Below, in pieces: positions 1 through 5,567 of a stretch of 6,316 bases of DNA. This DNA comes from Thermoleophilia bacterium. GTDB taxonomy: Bacteria; Actinomycetota; Thermoleophilia; Miltoncostaeales; Miltoncostaeaceae. A program made the translations under genes and the position numbers. Numbering within the stretch: the stretch's first letter is position 1; each line of letters starts with the position of its first letter. The DNA is taken from positions 1 through 6,316 of the forward strand of contig JAOTZF010000108.1 of the NCBI GenBank assembly GCA_029861485.1, written 5' to 3'. The notes under the pieces were generated by a model. The model made no database searches and was not told where the DNA came from. It saw only the letters and a list, made by a program, of their open reading frames with translations.

Positions 1-1628
1 ACGAAGGTGTTTGGCGGCGTCGGCTTCAGCTCCGGACCACCCCGACGCACGATGGCGCCTTGCCTCCGCGCCGAGCTGCGTAGCGAGACCGCACCGACGC
101 GGTTGCGGGCGCGAATCACGATGCGCCACTTGCCCGCTCTCGGATTCTTGATCCGGAAGAACGCGTAGCGGGCGCCCTTGCGGAAGCTCACCGACTTCGG
201 CCGCCTCGCAGCGGTATAGGTCGGTCCTCCCGGGCGACGGACTGCCATGTCGACCGTGCCCCTATCCCATGAGGCGAAGAAGGTCAGCTCCGCGAGGCCT
301 TTCGGGATCGTCTGCGAGAAGAACCTGCTCTGGCGCGCGCGCAGTGTGGTCCGGGCGCTGCCACCGCTCAGCTCGCCGGCCGTTCGGCCGCGGCAACGGA
401 AGTAGAGGTCCGTCAGCTTGGTGTTGGTGGGCGCTGACACATAGAGACCGCCGGTGTCCTTGGCGATTCTCTTCAGACGGGCGACGTCGCCGCTCGCGAA
501 GCTCCGCCCCAGCTGAACCACGCAGATCGGCCAGGGGCTGCCGGTGCCGTTGACAGCGAACTTGAGGTGCGTGTTCCGATAGGTGCCGTTATGGGCGCCG
601 TCGGTGAGGAAGATCGCGGCCTTCGGCCGATTGCGGTCGGCCGCGTTGGAGAGCTGGGCGTAGGCGGCGGCGAGGCCATCGTCGTAGTTGGTTCCTCCGC
701 GGTTGACGATCCGCTTGTTCGCCAGCTTGCGGAGGCGGTTTGCAGTCGAGCGACCGGTAATCCTGGTGAGTCCGAAGATGGTTTCGGCGCTGCTGTCGAA
801 TCCGACTGCGCCCACCCGGTCGCCGCTGCGCGACAGGTCGAGCACAAGGCCGACGGCGTCCTTGCGGCGGAAGTTGGGGTCGTTGCTCGCCATGCTGCCG
901 CTGATGTCGACGACGTTCACGAGGTCGAGGCTGCCTGTGGCCGAGGCCGGCTTCCGACTGGGATCGACGATCAGATCCGCGATGCGAAAGCGCTCGCTGC
1001 CGGCGCTTCCGGTGTAGGTCACGTTCAGGCCACCCGCGTATGCGGCGCCGGGAGCGCGAACCTCGAACTGCCGAGTTGAGCCCGCGACCGGGCCGCCTGC
1101 CGCCCGCCCGTCGTCAAGACTAAGGGCGGCGCTGCTCACGCCGCTCGGCAGGATCAAGTCGATGTATGCACGGCCGCCTCGAGGAATGACGATCTGGCCG
1201 GCGGGTCCATCGGCCAGGCCATTGGCGGGCGGCAGGGTGGAGGAGACGAAGGAGGAGGCGCAGAAGGGAAGCGCATCCAGGCTGACGGTGATCGACGCGG
1301 GGCTGGGGACCCCGGTCGTAGTTGTAGTGCGGGTCCGCTCGGCGACCTCTCGGCACGCGTCCGAGTAGGTCGTTGTGAGGGTGTATGGGGCGGGATTTCC
1401 GGCCAGCGTCGCGTCGCTGACGCTGAAGGCTCCGCTCGAGCTGCTGGTGCTCGTGGTGGATACGAGCGCCCCGACGCTGTCGCGTACCTCGACCCGAGCT
1501 CCGCCGAGCGGCACGCCGGCGCTGTTCGTGACGCTTCCGCTGATTGCCGCTGTGGCCGCTGGTGCGGCGACTCCCAGCGCGAGCAGGGCTGCGGCGACGG
1601 CGGCCGCGCGGCGGCGGGACGGCTTCAT
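1..1628 (-). CDS. Secreted vWA-domain protein with N-terminal carboxypeptidase-regulatory-like domain (3' end outside window)
   Basis: This frame runs without a stop from ATG at 1628 to the left edge, giving 542 visible residues. The start follows GAGAGG nine bases upstream. Residues 1-27 look like a Sec signal peptide: KPSRRR, an Ala/Leu-rich core, then APAATAA as a probable signal peptidase I site, with no lipobox. Residues about 29-115 (ISGSVTNSAGVPLGGARVEV, then SSSGAFSV) resemble a carboxypeptidase regulatory-like or Cna-B type beta-sandwich. Residues about 142-232 are another beta-rich stretch. A vWA domain spans about 235-408, with all MIDAS residues present: D241, S243 and S245 in DISGS, T313 in GGTNYDDG, and D343 in FLTDG. 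Cysteine pairs C92/C123 and C369/C412 could form disulfides outside the cell. Residues about 425-525 form a further beta-rich region (FFASWDRGTVDMAVRRPGG, then GKWRIVI), followed by a basic tail. vWA domains with MIDAS usually bind metal and a protein ligand, so adhesion or surface assembly is plausible; the ligand and the C-terminal anchor cannot be seen. Confidence 0.88.
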   Translation of the reverse strand, partial: MKPSRRRAAAVAAALLALGVAAPAATAAISGSVTNSAGVPLGGARVEVRDSVGALVSTTSTSSSSGAFSVSDATLAGNPAPYTLTTTYSDACREVAERTRTTTTTGVPSPASITVSLDALPFCASSFVSSTLPPANGLADGPAGQIVIPRGGRAYIDLILPSGVSSAALSLDDGRAAGGPVAGSTRQFEVRAPGAAYAGGLNVTYTGSAGSERFRIADLIVDPSRKPASATGSLDLVNVVDISGSMASNDPNFRRKDAVGLVLDLSRSGDRVGAVGFDSSAETIFGLTRITGRSTANRLRKLANKRIVNRGGTNYDDGLAAAYAQLSNAADRNRPKAAIFLTDGAHNGTYRNTHLKFAVNGTGSPWPICVVQLGRSFASGDVARLKRIAKDTGGLYVSAPTNTKLTDLYFRCRGRTAGELSGGSARTTLRARQSRFFSQTIPKGLAELTFFASWDRGTVDMAVRRPGGPTYTAARRPKSVSFRKGARYAFFRIKNPRAGKWRIVIRARNRVGAVSLRSSARRQGAIVRRGGPELKPTPPNTF

Positions 1629-1637
1629 GGCGGCATT

Positions 1638-1643
1638 CCTCTC
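1638..1643 (-). promoter_or_regulatory. Ribosome binding site of the vWA gene
   Basis: The minus strand reads GAGAGG here, nine bases before the ATG at 1628. This is a good Shine-Dalgarno match and supports the chosen start, which also places the signal peptide at the N-terminus. Confidence 0.7.
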
Positions 1644-1657
1644 GTTAAAAAAAGAGG
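1638..1657 (-). promoter_or_regulatory. Small leader hairpin covering the vWA ribosome binding site, with a U7 run in the loop
   Basis: On the minus strand CCTCT (1657-1653) can pair with AGAGG (1642-1638), leaving a ten-base loop. The loop side carries most of a run of seven T (1653-1647), which is striking in such GC-rich DNA. The 3' arm is the Shine-Dalgarno sequence itself, so folding would hide it. The stem is only five base pairs, so the regulatory role is an inference and the effect could be weak. Confidence 0.35.
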
Positions 1658-1752
1658 CGTAGGCGGTAACCCTTACACGATTTCACGTTTCTGACGCATA
1701 ACCGACGTACAGAGCGGCGATCGGGAAGGTTTGGGGGCAGCGAATCGGCGCT

Positions 1753-1779
1753 ACCCAACAGGGGCCGGGCGGTTTGGGT
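1753..1779. repeat. Inverted repeat ACCCAA-N15-TTGGGT, possible operator
   Basis: ACCCAA (1753-1758) and TTGGGT (1774-1779) form a 6-bp inverted repeat, centre to centre about two helical turns apart. The octamer GGTTTGGG also occurs twice directly, at 1728-1735 and 1771-1778, which are 43 bp apart. This spacing suits a dimeric DNA-binding protein, but short repeats of this kind also arise by chance. Confidence 0.25.
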
Positions 1780-1861
1780 TTCCGGGCCAGGCTGTAAGGA
1801 AAACGCGATCTCCGTGTCGGGGCGGGCGAGGAGCGCCAAGATCTACGCGCATCCAACCGCC

Positions 1862-1866
1862 GGAGG
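1862..1866 (+). promoter_or_regulatory. Ribosome binding site of tatA
   Basis: GGAGG lies six bases before the ATG at 1873 and nine bases before a second ATG at 1876. Either ATG could be used; the products differ by one methionine. Confidence 0.75.
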
Positions 1867-1872
1867 TCCCCG

Positions 1873-2070
1873 ATGATGGGACTCAGTCCCACCCAGCTAC
1901 TCATCGTCATAGTGATCATCCTGCTTCTGTTTGGCGCGAAGCGCCTGCCGGAGATGGGTCGCGGACTCGGCCGTAGCCTGCGCGAGTTCCGTTCCGGCCT
2001 GAGCGACGGTGAGGCCAGCGACGAGCAGGACGCGGAGGCCGCCATCGGCGCCGAGAGCGAGCGCGTCTAG
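1873..2070 (+). CDS. tatA: TatA/E-family twin-arginine translocase subunit
   Basis: This 65-residue protein has the TatA plan. A very short periplasmic N-terminus (MMGLSPTQ) is followed by one membrane helix at about residues 9-20 (LLIVIVIILLLF). The family FG hinge comes at F20-G21, then the amphipathic helix beginning AKRLPEMGRGLGRSLREFRSG, and a short acidic tail from about residue 44 (SDGEASDEQDAEAA). TatA oligomers form or weaken the membrane at the translocation site so that folded proteins carrying a twin-arginine signal can cross, working with TatC. The polar residue of the N-terminal helix is Q8. TatB proteins are usually longer, with a longer cytoplasmic tail, so TatA/E fits better. 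No tatC is nearby, so this may be a standalone or paralogous copy. The vWA signal peptide carries RRR but not a full twin-arginine motif, so I infer no direct link to that neighbour. Confidence 0.93.
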   Translation: MMGLSPTQLLIVIVIILLLFGAKRLPEMGRGLGRSLREFRSGLSDGEASDEQDAEAAIGAESERV

Positions 2071-2081
2071 TCACGCATCGT

Positions 2082-2100
2082 CGACCGCCGTAGGCGGTCG
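2082..2100 (+). terminator. Perfect 8-bp hairpin between tatA and pheS
   Basis: CGACCGCC (2082-2089), a GTA loop, and GGCGGTCG (2093-2100) form a stem without mismatches. It begins 12 bases after the tatA stop and ends 21 bases before the pheS start. The bases after it (CCTGTTGTAG) do not form a real U tract, so it is not a classical intrinsic terminator. It may end or reduce tatA transcription, act as a 3' stabiliser, or, being palindromic, serve as a protein-binding site over the pheS promoter. Confidence 0.5.
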
Positions 2101-2107
2101 CCTGTTG

Positions 2108-2113
2108 TAGCCT
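2108..2113 (+). promoter_or_regulatory. Candidate -10 element for a leaderless pheS transcript
   Basis: TAGCCT fits the TANNNT pattern of actinobacterial -10 elements. It ends eight bases before the GTG at 2122, close to the distance expected if transcription begins at the start codon. The matching -35 region would fall in the hairpin and shows no clear hexamer. The call rests on spacing and on the missing Shine-Dalgarno sequence. Confidence 0.3.
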
Positions 2114-2121
2114 CACCGGCC

Positions 2122-3147
2122 GTGAGTTCGGCCGAGGATCTTCAGAGAATCGAACGCGAGGCGCTCGCCGCCATCGCGGCTGCCACCACCCCCGAGGAGA
2201 TCGAGGCGGCCCGTGTGGCGCACACCGGGCGAAAGAGTCCGCTGGCCCGGATGTTGGCGGGCATCGGCTCGCTGCCGCCCGAGCAACGCGGGCCGGTCGG
2301 AAAAGCGGGAAACGCGGCGCGCCAGGCCATCGAGCACGCGCTCGAAGAGCGCACCTCAGCCGTCCAGGCCGACGCCCTGGCGTCACGCCTGGCAAAGGAG
2401 CGGGTGGACATCACCCTGCCGGGAGACCGGCGAAAGGTCGGAGCATTGCATCCGATCATGCAGGTGCGCCGCGAGATCGAGGACATCTTCCTCGGCATGG
2501 GCTATGCCATCGCCGACGGCCCGGAGGTGGAGACCGAGTACCACAACTTCTCGGCCCTCAATACGCCGGAGGGGCACCCTGCAAGGAGCATGAGCGACAC
2601 CCTCTACGTCGACGGGGAGCACCGAACGGCATTGCGCCCCCAAACCTCCCCCGTGCAGGTGCGCGTGATGGAACGGCAGGAGCCACCGATTTTCGCAATC
2701 GCGCCGGGGGCCGTGTACCGGCGCGATGACGTGGACGCCACCCACAGCCCGATGTTCCATCAGCTCGAGGGGCTGGCGATCGACGAGGGGCTCGGCATGG
2801 CCGACCTGATCGGCACCCTCGAGTACTTCGTGGCCCGGTTCTTCGACAGGAGCCTGGAGTCGCGTCTCGAGTCGCGAATCCAGCCGCACTTCTTTACGTT
2901 CACCGAGCCCTCGATCGAGCTCCACGTCCGCTGGACCGACAAGCGCGGCCGCTCAACCTGGCTCGAGCTACTCGGCGCGGGGGTCGTGGATCCGAACGTG
3001 ATCGAGGGGGCGGGCCATGACCCGGAGCGCTGGACCGGATTCGCGTTCGGAATGGGCCTCGACCGGATCGCGATGGTCCGTCACGGCGTGCCGGACCTTC
3101 GGCTGATGTACGAGAACGATCTCCGCTTCTTGGAGCAGTTCGCGTGA
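2122..3147 (+). CDS. pheS: Phenylalanine--tRNA ligase alpha subunit
   Basis: PheS is the catalytic subunit of the cytoplasmic alpha2-beta2 enzyme that activates phenylalanine with ATP and charges tRNA-Phe. At 341 residues it is slightly longer than E. coli PheS (327). Residues about 1-95 form the charged helical arm that contacts tRNA. Class II features follow: motif 1 region GPEVETEYHNFSALNTPEGHPAR starts near 133 (in pieces GPEVETEYHNF and ALNTPEGHPAR), QTSPVQVR at 174-181, motif 2 around 195-217 (APGAVYRRD, then FHQLEG), and motif 3 at 306-320 (GFAFGMGLDRIAMVR). F258 and F260 in FFTFTEPS match the two phenylalanines that line the substrate pocket in the family. The start is GTG at 2122: the in-frame codons back to a TAG at 2068-2070 include no ATG, GTG or TTG. 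No Shine-Dalgarno sequence precedes it. Odd points are a duplicated LESR at 245-252 and P173 where most family members have Thr (RTQTS or RTHTS). Confidence 0.97.
   Translation: MSSAEDLQRIEREALAAIAAATTPEEIEAARVAHTGRKSPLARMLAGIGSLPPEQRGPVGKAGNAARQAIEHALEERTSAVQADALASRLAKERVDITLPGDRRKVGALHPIMQVRREIEDIFLGMGYAIADGPEVETEYHNFSALNTPEGHPARSMSDTLYVDGEHRTALRPQTSPVQVRVMERQEPPIFAIAPGAVYRRDDVDATHSPMFHQLEGLAIDEGLGMADLIGTLEYFVARFFDRSLESRLESRIQPHFFTFTEPSIELHVRWTDKRGRSTWLELLGAGVVDPNVIEGAGHDPERWTGFAFGMGLDRIAMVRHGVPDLRLMYENDLRFLEQFA
2854..2877 (+). repeat. In-frame 12-bp tandem duplication inside pheS (LESR-LESR)
   Basis: CTGGAGTCGCGT (2854-2865) is followed at once by CTCGAGTCGCGA (2866-2877); ten of twelve bases agree. 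Both copies encode LESR (residues 245-248 and 249-252). Compared from memory with E. coli PheS, where FFEEDLQIRFRPSYF occupies this place, the present protein is four residues longer here. Confidence 0.6.
3132..3135 (+). promoter_or_regulatory. Ribosome binding site of pheT inside pheS
   Basis: GGAG lies eight bases before the pheT GTG at 3144, within the last codons of pheS. It supports that start, which overlaps the pheS stop by four bases (GTGA). Confidence 0.55.
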
Positions 3148-5567
3148 GGTTGCCGCTCAGCTGGCTCGCCGACCATGCCGAGTTCGATCTCACCCCCGAG
3201 CAATTGGCCGACGAGCTGAACCTCACCGGCACTGCGGTCGAGGCGGTGCACTACCAGGGCATCCCCCCTGCAGAAGGCAACGCGGACGCCTTCGTGATCG
3301 GGCTGGTGCAGTCGGTGGAACCGCATCCTGACGCCGACCGACTCCGGGTCTGCTCGGTCGACATCGGGGAGGGCGAGCCGCGGCAAATCGTCTGCGGCGC
3401 CCCCAACGTCGCTGCCGGGCAGCTCGTGCCGGTCGCCCTGCCGGGAGGGGTGATGCCCGGCGGCATGGAACTGAAGAAGGCCAAGCTCCGCGGCGTCGAG
3501 AGCCACGGCATGATCTGCAGCGAGGTCGAGCTGGAGCTCGGCGCCGAGGCCAACGGCATCATGGTGCTGGACGTCGATGCCTCCCCCGGCGACCGCCTCG
3601 TGGAGGTCGTTCCCGGCGTGTCCGAGGCGATTCTCGAGCTTGAGCTCACCTCGAACCGTCCCGACTGCCAGAGCATCGCCGGGATGGGCCGCGAGGTCGC
3701 CGCGATCCTCGATACGGAGTTCCGCCCGCTCGATCTACGCGAGCCCGACGCGACCGGCGCCGGCGAGGTCGGAGATCACGTCGCCCTCAGCGTGGAGGCG
3801 CCGGATCTCTGCCCGCGCTACATGGCCAGGGTCTTCGAGGACGTCACGGTCGGCCCCTCGCCCGCTTGGCTGCGCCGGCGGATCGAGGCCGCCGGCATGC
3901 GCCCCATCTCGAACGTGGTGGACATCACCAACTACGTGATGCTGCTCTGCGGCCAGCCGCTGCATGCCTTCGATCTGGAGCGGATGGCGGGCGCGGCCAT
4001 CCTCGTGCGCCGGGCCGAAGAGGGGGAGAAGATTGTGACCCTCGACGACGTCGAGCGCACGCTCAGTGCCTCCATGCTCGCGATCTGCGACGCCGAGCGC
4101 CCGGCGGTAATCGCAGGGATCATGGGCGCAGCGGATGTCGAGGTGACCGATGTCACGACGCGAGTGCTACTCGAGGCAGCGAACTTCGACGGGCCGACGA
4201 TCTTGCACACCTCGCTCGTTCTCGGGCTGCGCACCGAGTCGAGCGGCCGCTTCGAGAAGGGGCTTCCGATCTGCCTACCCCCGGTGGGCATGACCATCGC
4301 CTCGCGGATGCTCGTGGAGCTGTGCGGGGCGCGGATGGTCCCCGGCACTCTCGACACGTGCGAGCCGATTCCGGACCCACCCACCATCGAGCTGCGCCAC
4401 GCGCGCACCAACCTGCTGCTCGGCGACGAGGTCGATCCAGGCGAATCCGCAGACATCCTGCGGCGCCTCGAGTGCGAGGTCGCCGAAGGCGAGCGCGCCC
4501 ACCGTGTCACGGTGCCGTTCTTCCGCGCGGGCGACCTCACCCGGGAAGCCGACCTGGTCGAGGAGGTCGGGCGCATCAGGCGCTATGACCGCATCGCGCC
4601 GCGTCTGCCACGCATCGTCGGCCGCGGCCACCGCACCGATGCGCAGCAGATCAAGGAGCGGCTGGCCCGGCGCGCTGCGGATCTCGGTCTGAGCCAGGCC
4701 ATCACCTACTCCATGGTTCCCGAGAGCGACGCCGACCGTCTGCGCATGGCCGACGACGATCCTCGGCGCGAGGTCGTCAAGCTCGCGCATCCGCTCAGCG
4801 AGGAGATGGGCGTGCTCCGGCGATCCATGCTTCCCGGCCTCTTGCGCGCCGCGGCGCACAACCAGGCTCATCAACGGGCCTACGGCGGCCTGTTCGAGTT
4901 CGGCCGCACCTACGCGCCGGCTGCGGAGGGGCTGGCCGACGAGCGGGACTGGTTCGCGGCGCTGCTGTTCGGCCAGCCCGAGTCCGATCAGTGGCGCTTG
5001 GAGGCGTCTCCGGTCGACTTCTTCACGGCCAAGGGACTGATCGAGGAGCTCGCCGGCACCGCGCGCGTGAGCCTTCAGTCGCATCCCAACTCGGCGCCCT
5101 ACTTCCATCCCGCTCGCCAGGCGCGCCTACAGAGCGGAGACGACGTGATCGGCTGGGCGGGTGAGGTGCATCCGCTCGTGACCGATGAGTTCGGCGTAAG
5201 GGGTCCGGCCGCCGCGGTGGTGCTCGACCTCGACGCGCTGCGCGCGGCAAGCCCCGAGAAGCCCATCCAGTTCGAGGACCTCGTCACGGTGCCCGTCTCC
5301 CGGCGCGACCTCGCGCTGATCGTCGACGATGCCGTGCCCGCGGCCCGCCTGCCCGAGGTGGCGCGTTCTGCGGCCAAGCTCGTACGCGACGCGCACGTCT
5401 TCGACCGGTATGCCGGGGATCAGGTTCCGGAGGGCAAGGTGAGCCTGGCGCTTCGCCTGGTGATCGCCGATCCGGGCGTCACCCTTACAGATGAAGAGAT
5501 CGACGCCCAGGTGCGGGCGATTGCCGGCGCCCTCGACGCGGAGCTCGGCGCTACTCTCCGCGAGTGA
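3144..5567 (+). CDS. pheT: Phenylalanine--tRNA ligase beta subunit
   Basis: PheT is the non-catalytic partner of PheS; it binds tRNA-Phe and hydrolyses mischarged Tyr-tRNA-Phe. The 807 residues match the usual bacterial length of about 800. Domains in order: B1 with the conserved opening MRLPLSWL; an EMAP-like tRNA-binding fold at about 45-155 (GLVQSVEPHPDADRL, then IVCGAPNV); the B3/B4 editing domain at about 210-400, with NVVDITNYVM (257-266), GQPLHAFD (270-277, including H274) and LLEAANF with E344, the editing-site region; B5 at about 410-490 (DLVEEVGRIRRYD); the degenerate catalytic-like core B6/B7 at about 495-705; and a C-terminal ferredoxin-fold anticodon-binding domain at about 711-807 (VPVSRRDLALIV). 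The GTG start at 3144 shares GTGA with the pheS stop, so the two subunits are probably translated in a coupled way and in equal amounts. Residues 373-384 (GLPICLPPVGMT) differ from the usual GLDPEL-like continuation after RFEKG. Confidence 0.97.
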   Translation: MRLPLSWLADHAEFDLTPEQLADELNLTGTAVEAVHYQGIPPAEGNADAFVIGLVQSVEPHPDADRLRVCSVDIGEGEPRQIVCGAPNVAAGQLVPVALPGGVMPGGMELKKAKLRGVESHGMICSEVELELGAEANGIMVLDVDASPGDRLVEVVPGVSEAILELELTSNRPDCQSIAGMGREVAAILDTEFRPLDLREPDATGAGEVGDHVALSVEAPDLCPRYMARVFEDVTVGPSPAWLRRRIEAAGMRPISNVVDITNYVMLLCGQPLHAFDLERMAGAAILVRRAEEGEKIVTLDDVERTLSASMLAICDAERPAVIAGIMGAADVEVTDVTTRVLLEAANFDGPTILHTSLVLGLRTESSGRFEKGLPICLPPVGMTIASRMLVELCGARMVPGTLDTCEPIPDPPTIELRHARTNLLLGDEVDPGESADILRRLECEVAEGERAHRVTVPFFRAGDLTREADLVEEVGRIRRYDRIAPRLPRIVGRGHRTDAQQIKERLARRAADLGLSQAITYSMVPESDADRLRMADDDPRREVVKLAHPLSEEMGVLRRSMLPGLLRAAAHNQAHQRAYGGLFEFGRTYAPAAEGLADERDWFAALLFGQPESDQWRLEASPVDFFTAKGLIEELAGTARVSLQSHPNSAPYFHPARQARLQSGDDVIGWAGEVHPLVTDEFGVRGPAAAVVLDLDALRAASPEKPIQFEDLVTVPVSRRDLALIVDDAVPAARLPEVARSAAKLVRDAHVFDRYAGDQVPEGKVSLALRLVIADPGVTLTDEEIDAQVRAIAGALDAELGATLRE

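Larger units (their letters stand above)
1629..1872. other. Divergent intergenic region between the vWA gene and tatA
   Basis: These 244 bp must hold the promoters of both flanking genes because the genes point away from each other. No strong -35/-10 pair is visible on either strand. For tatA the best candidate is weak: TTTGGG at 1773-1778 and TAAGGA at 1795-1800, with a 16-bp spacer. No tRNA, small ORF with a convincing start, or recognised riboswitch was seen. Confidence 0.5.

Noticed and set aside
567..1079. Plus-strand open frame of 170 codons
   Set aside because: It is antisense to the vWA domain, whose MIDAS residues and continuous frame make the minus strand the real coding strand.
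1645..1800. Possible cyclic di-GMP riboswitch in the vWA leader (a GGGTTACCG string is present on the minus strand)
   Set aside because: The rest of the GEMM consensus, such as the GACGCAAAGCC-type core, is missing, so one short match is not enough.
2071..2121. Phenylalanine attenuator or T-box before pheS
   Set aside because: The gap is only 51 bp, with no Phe-rich leader peptide, no T-box sequence and no alternative hairpin pair; only a single simple stem is present.
4260..4295. Compensated frameshift in pheT
   Set aside because: Translation of the other two frames through this stretch does not give the expected family residues, so there is no support for paired indels from the sequence alone.
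4275..5108. Open frame of 277 codons on the minus strand
   Set aside because: It is fully antisense to the B5 and core domains of pheT; a typical shadow in high-GC coding DNA.
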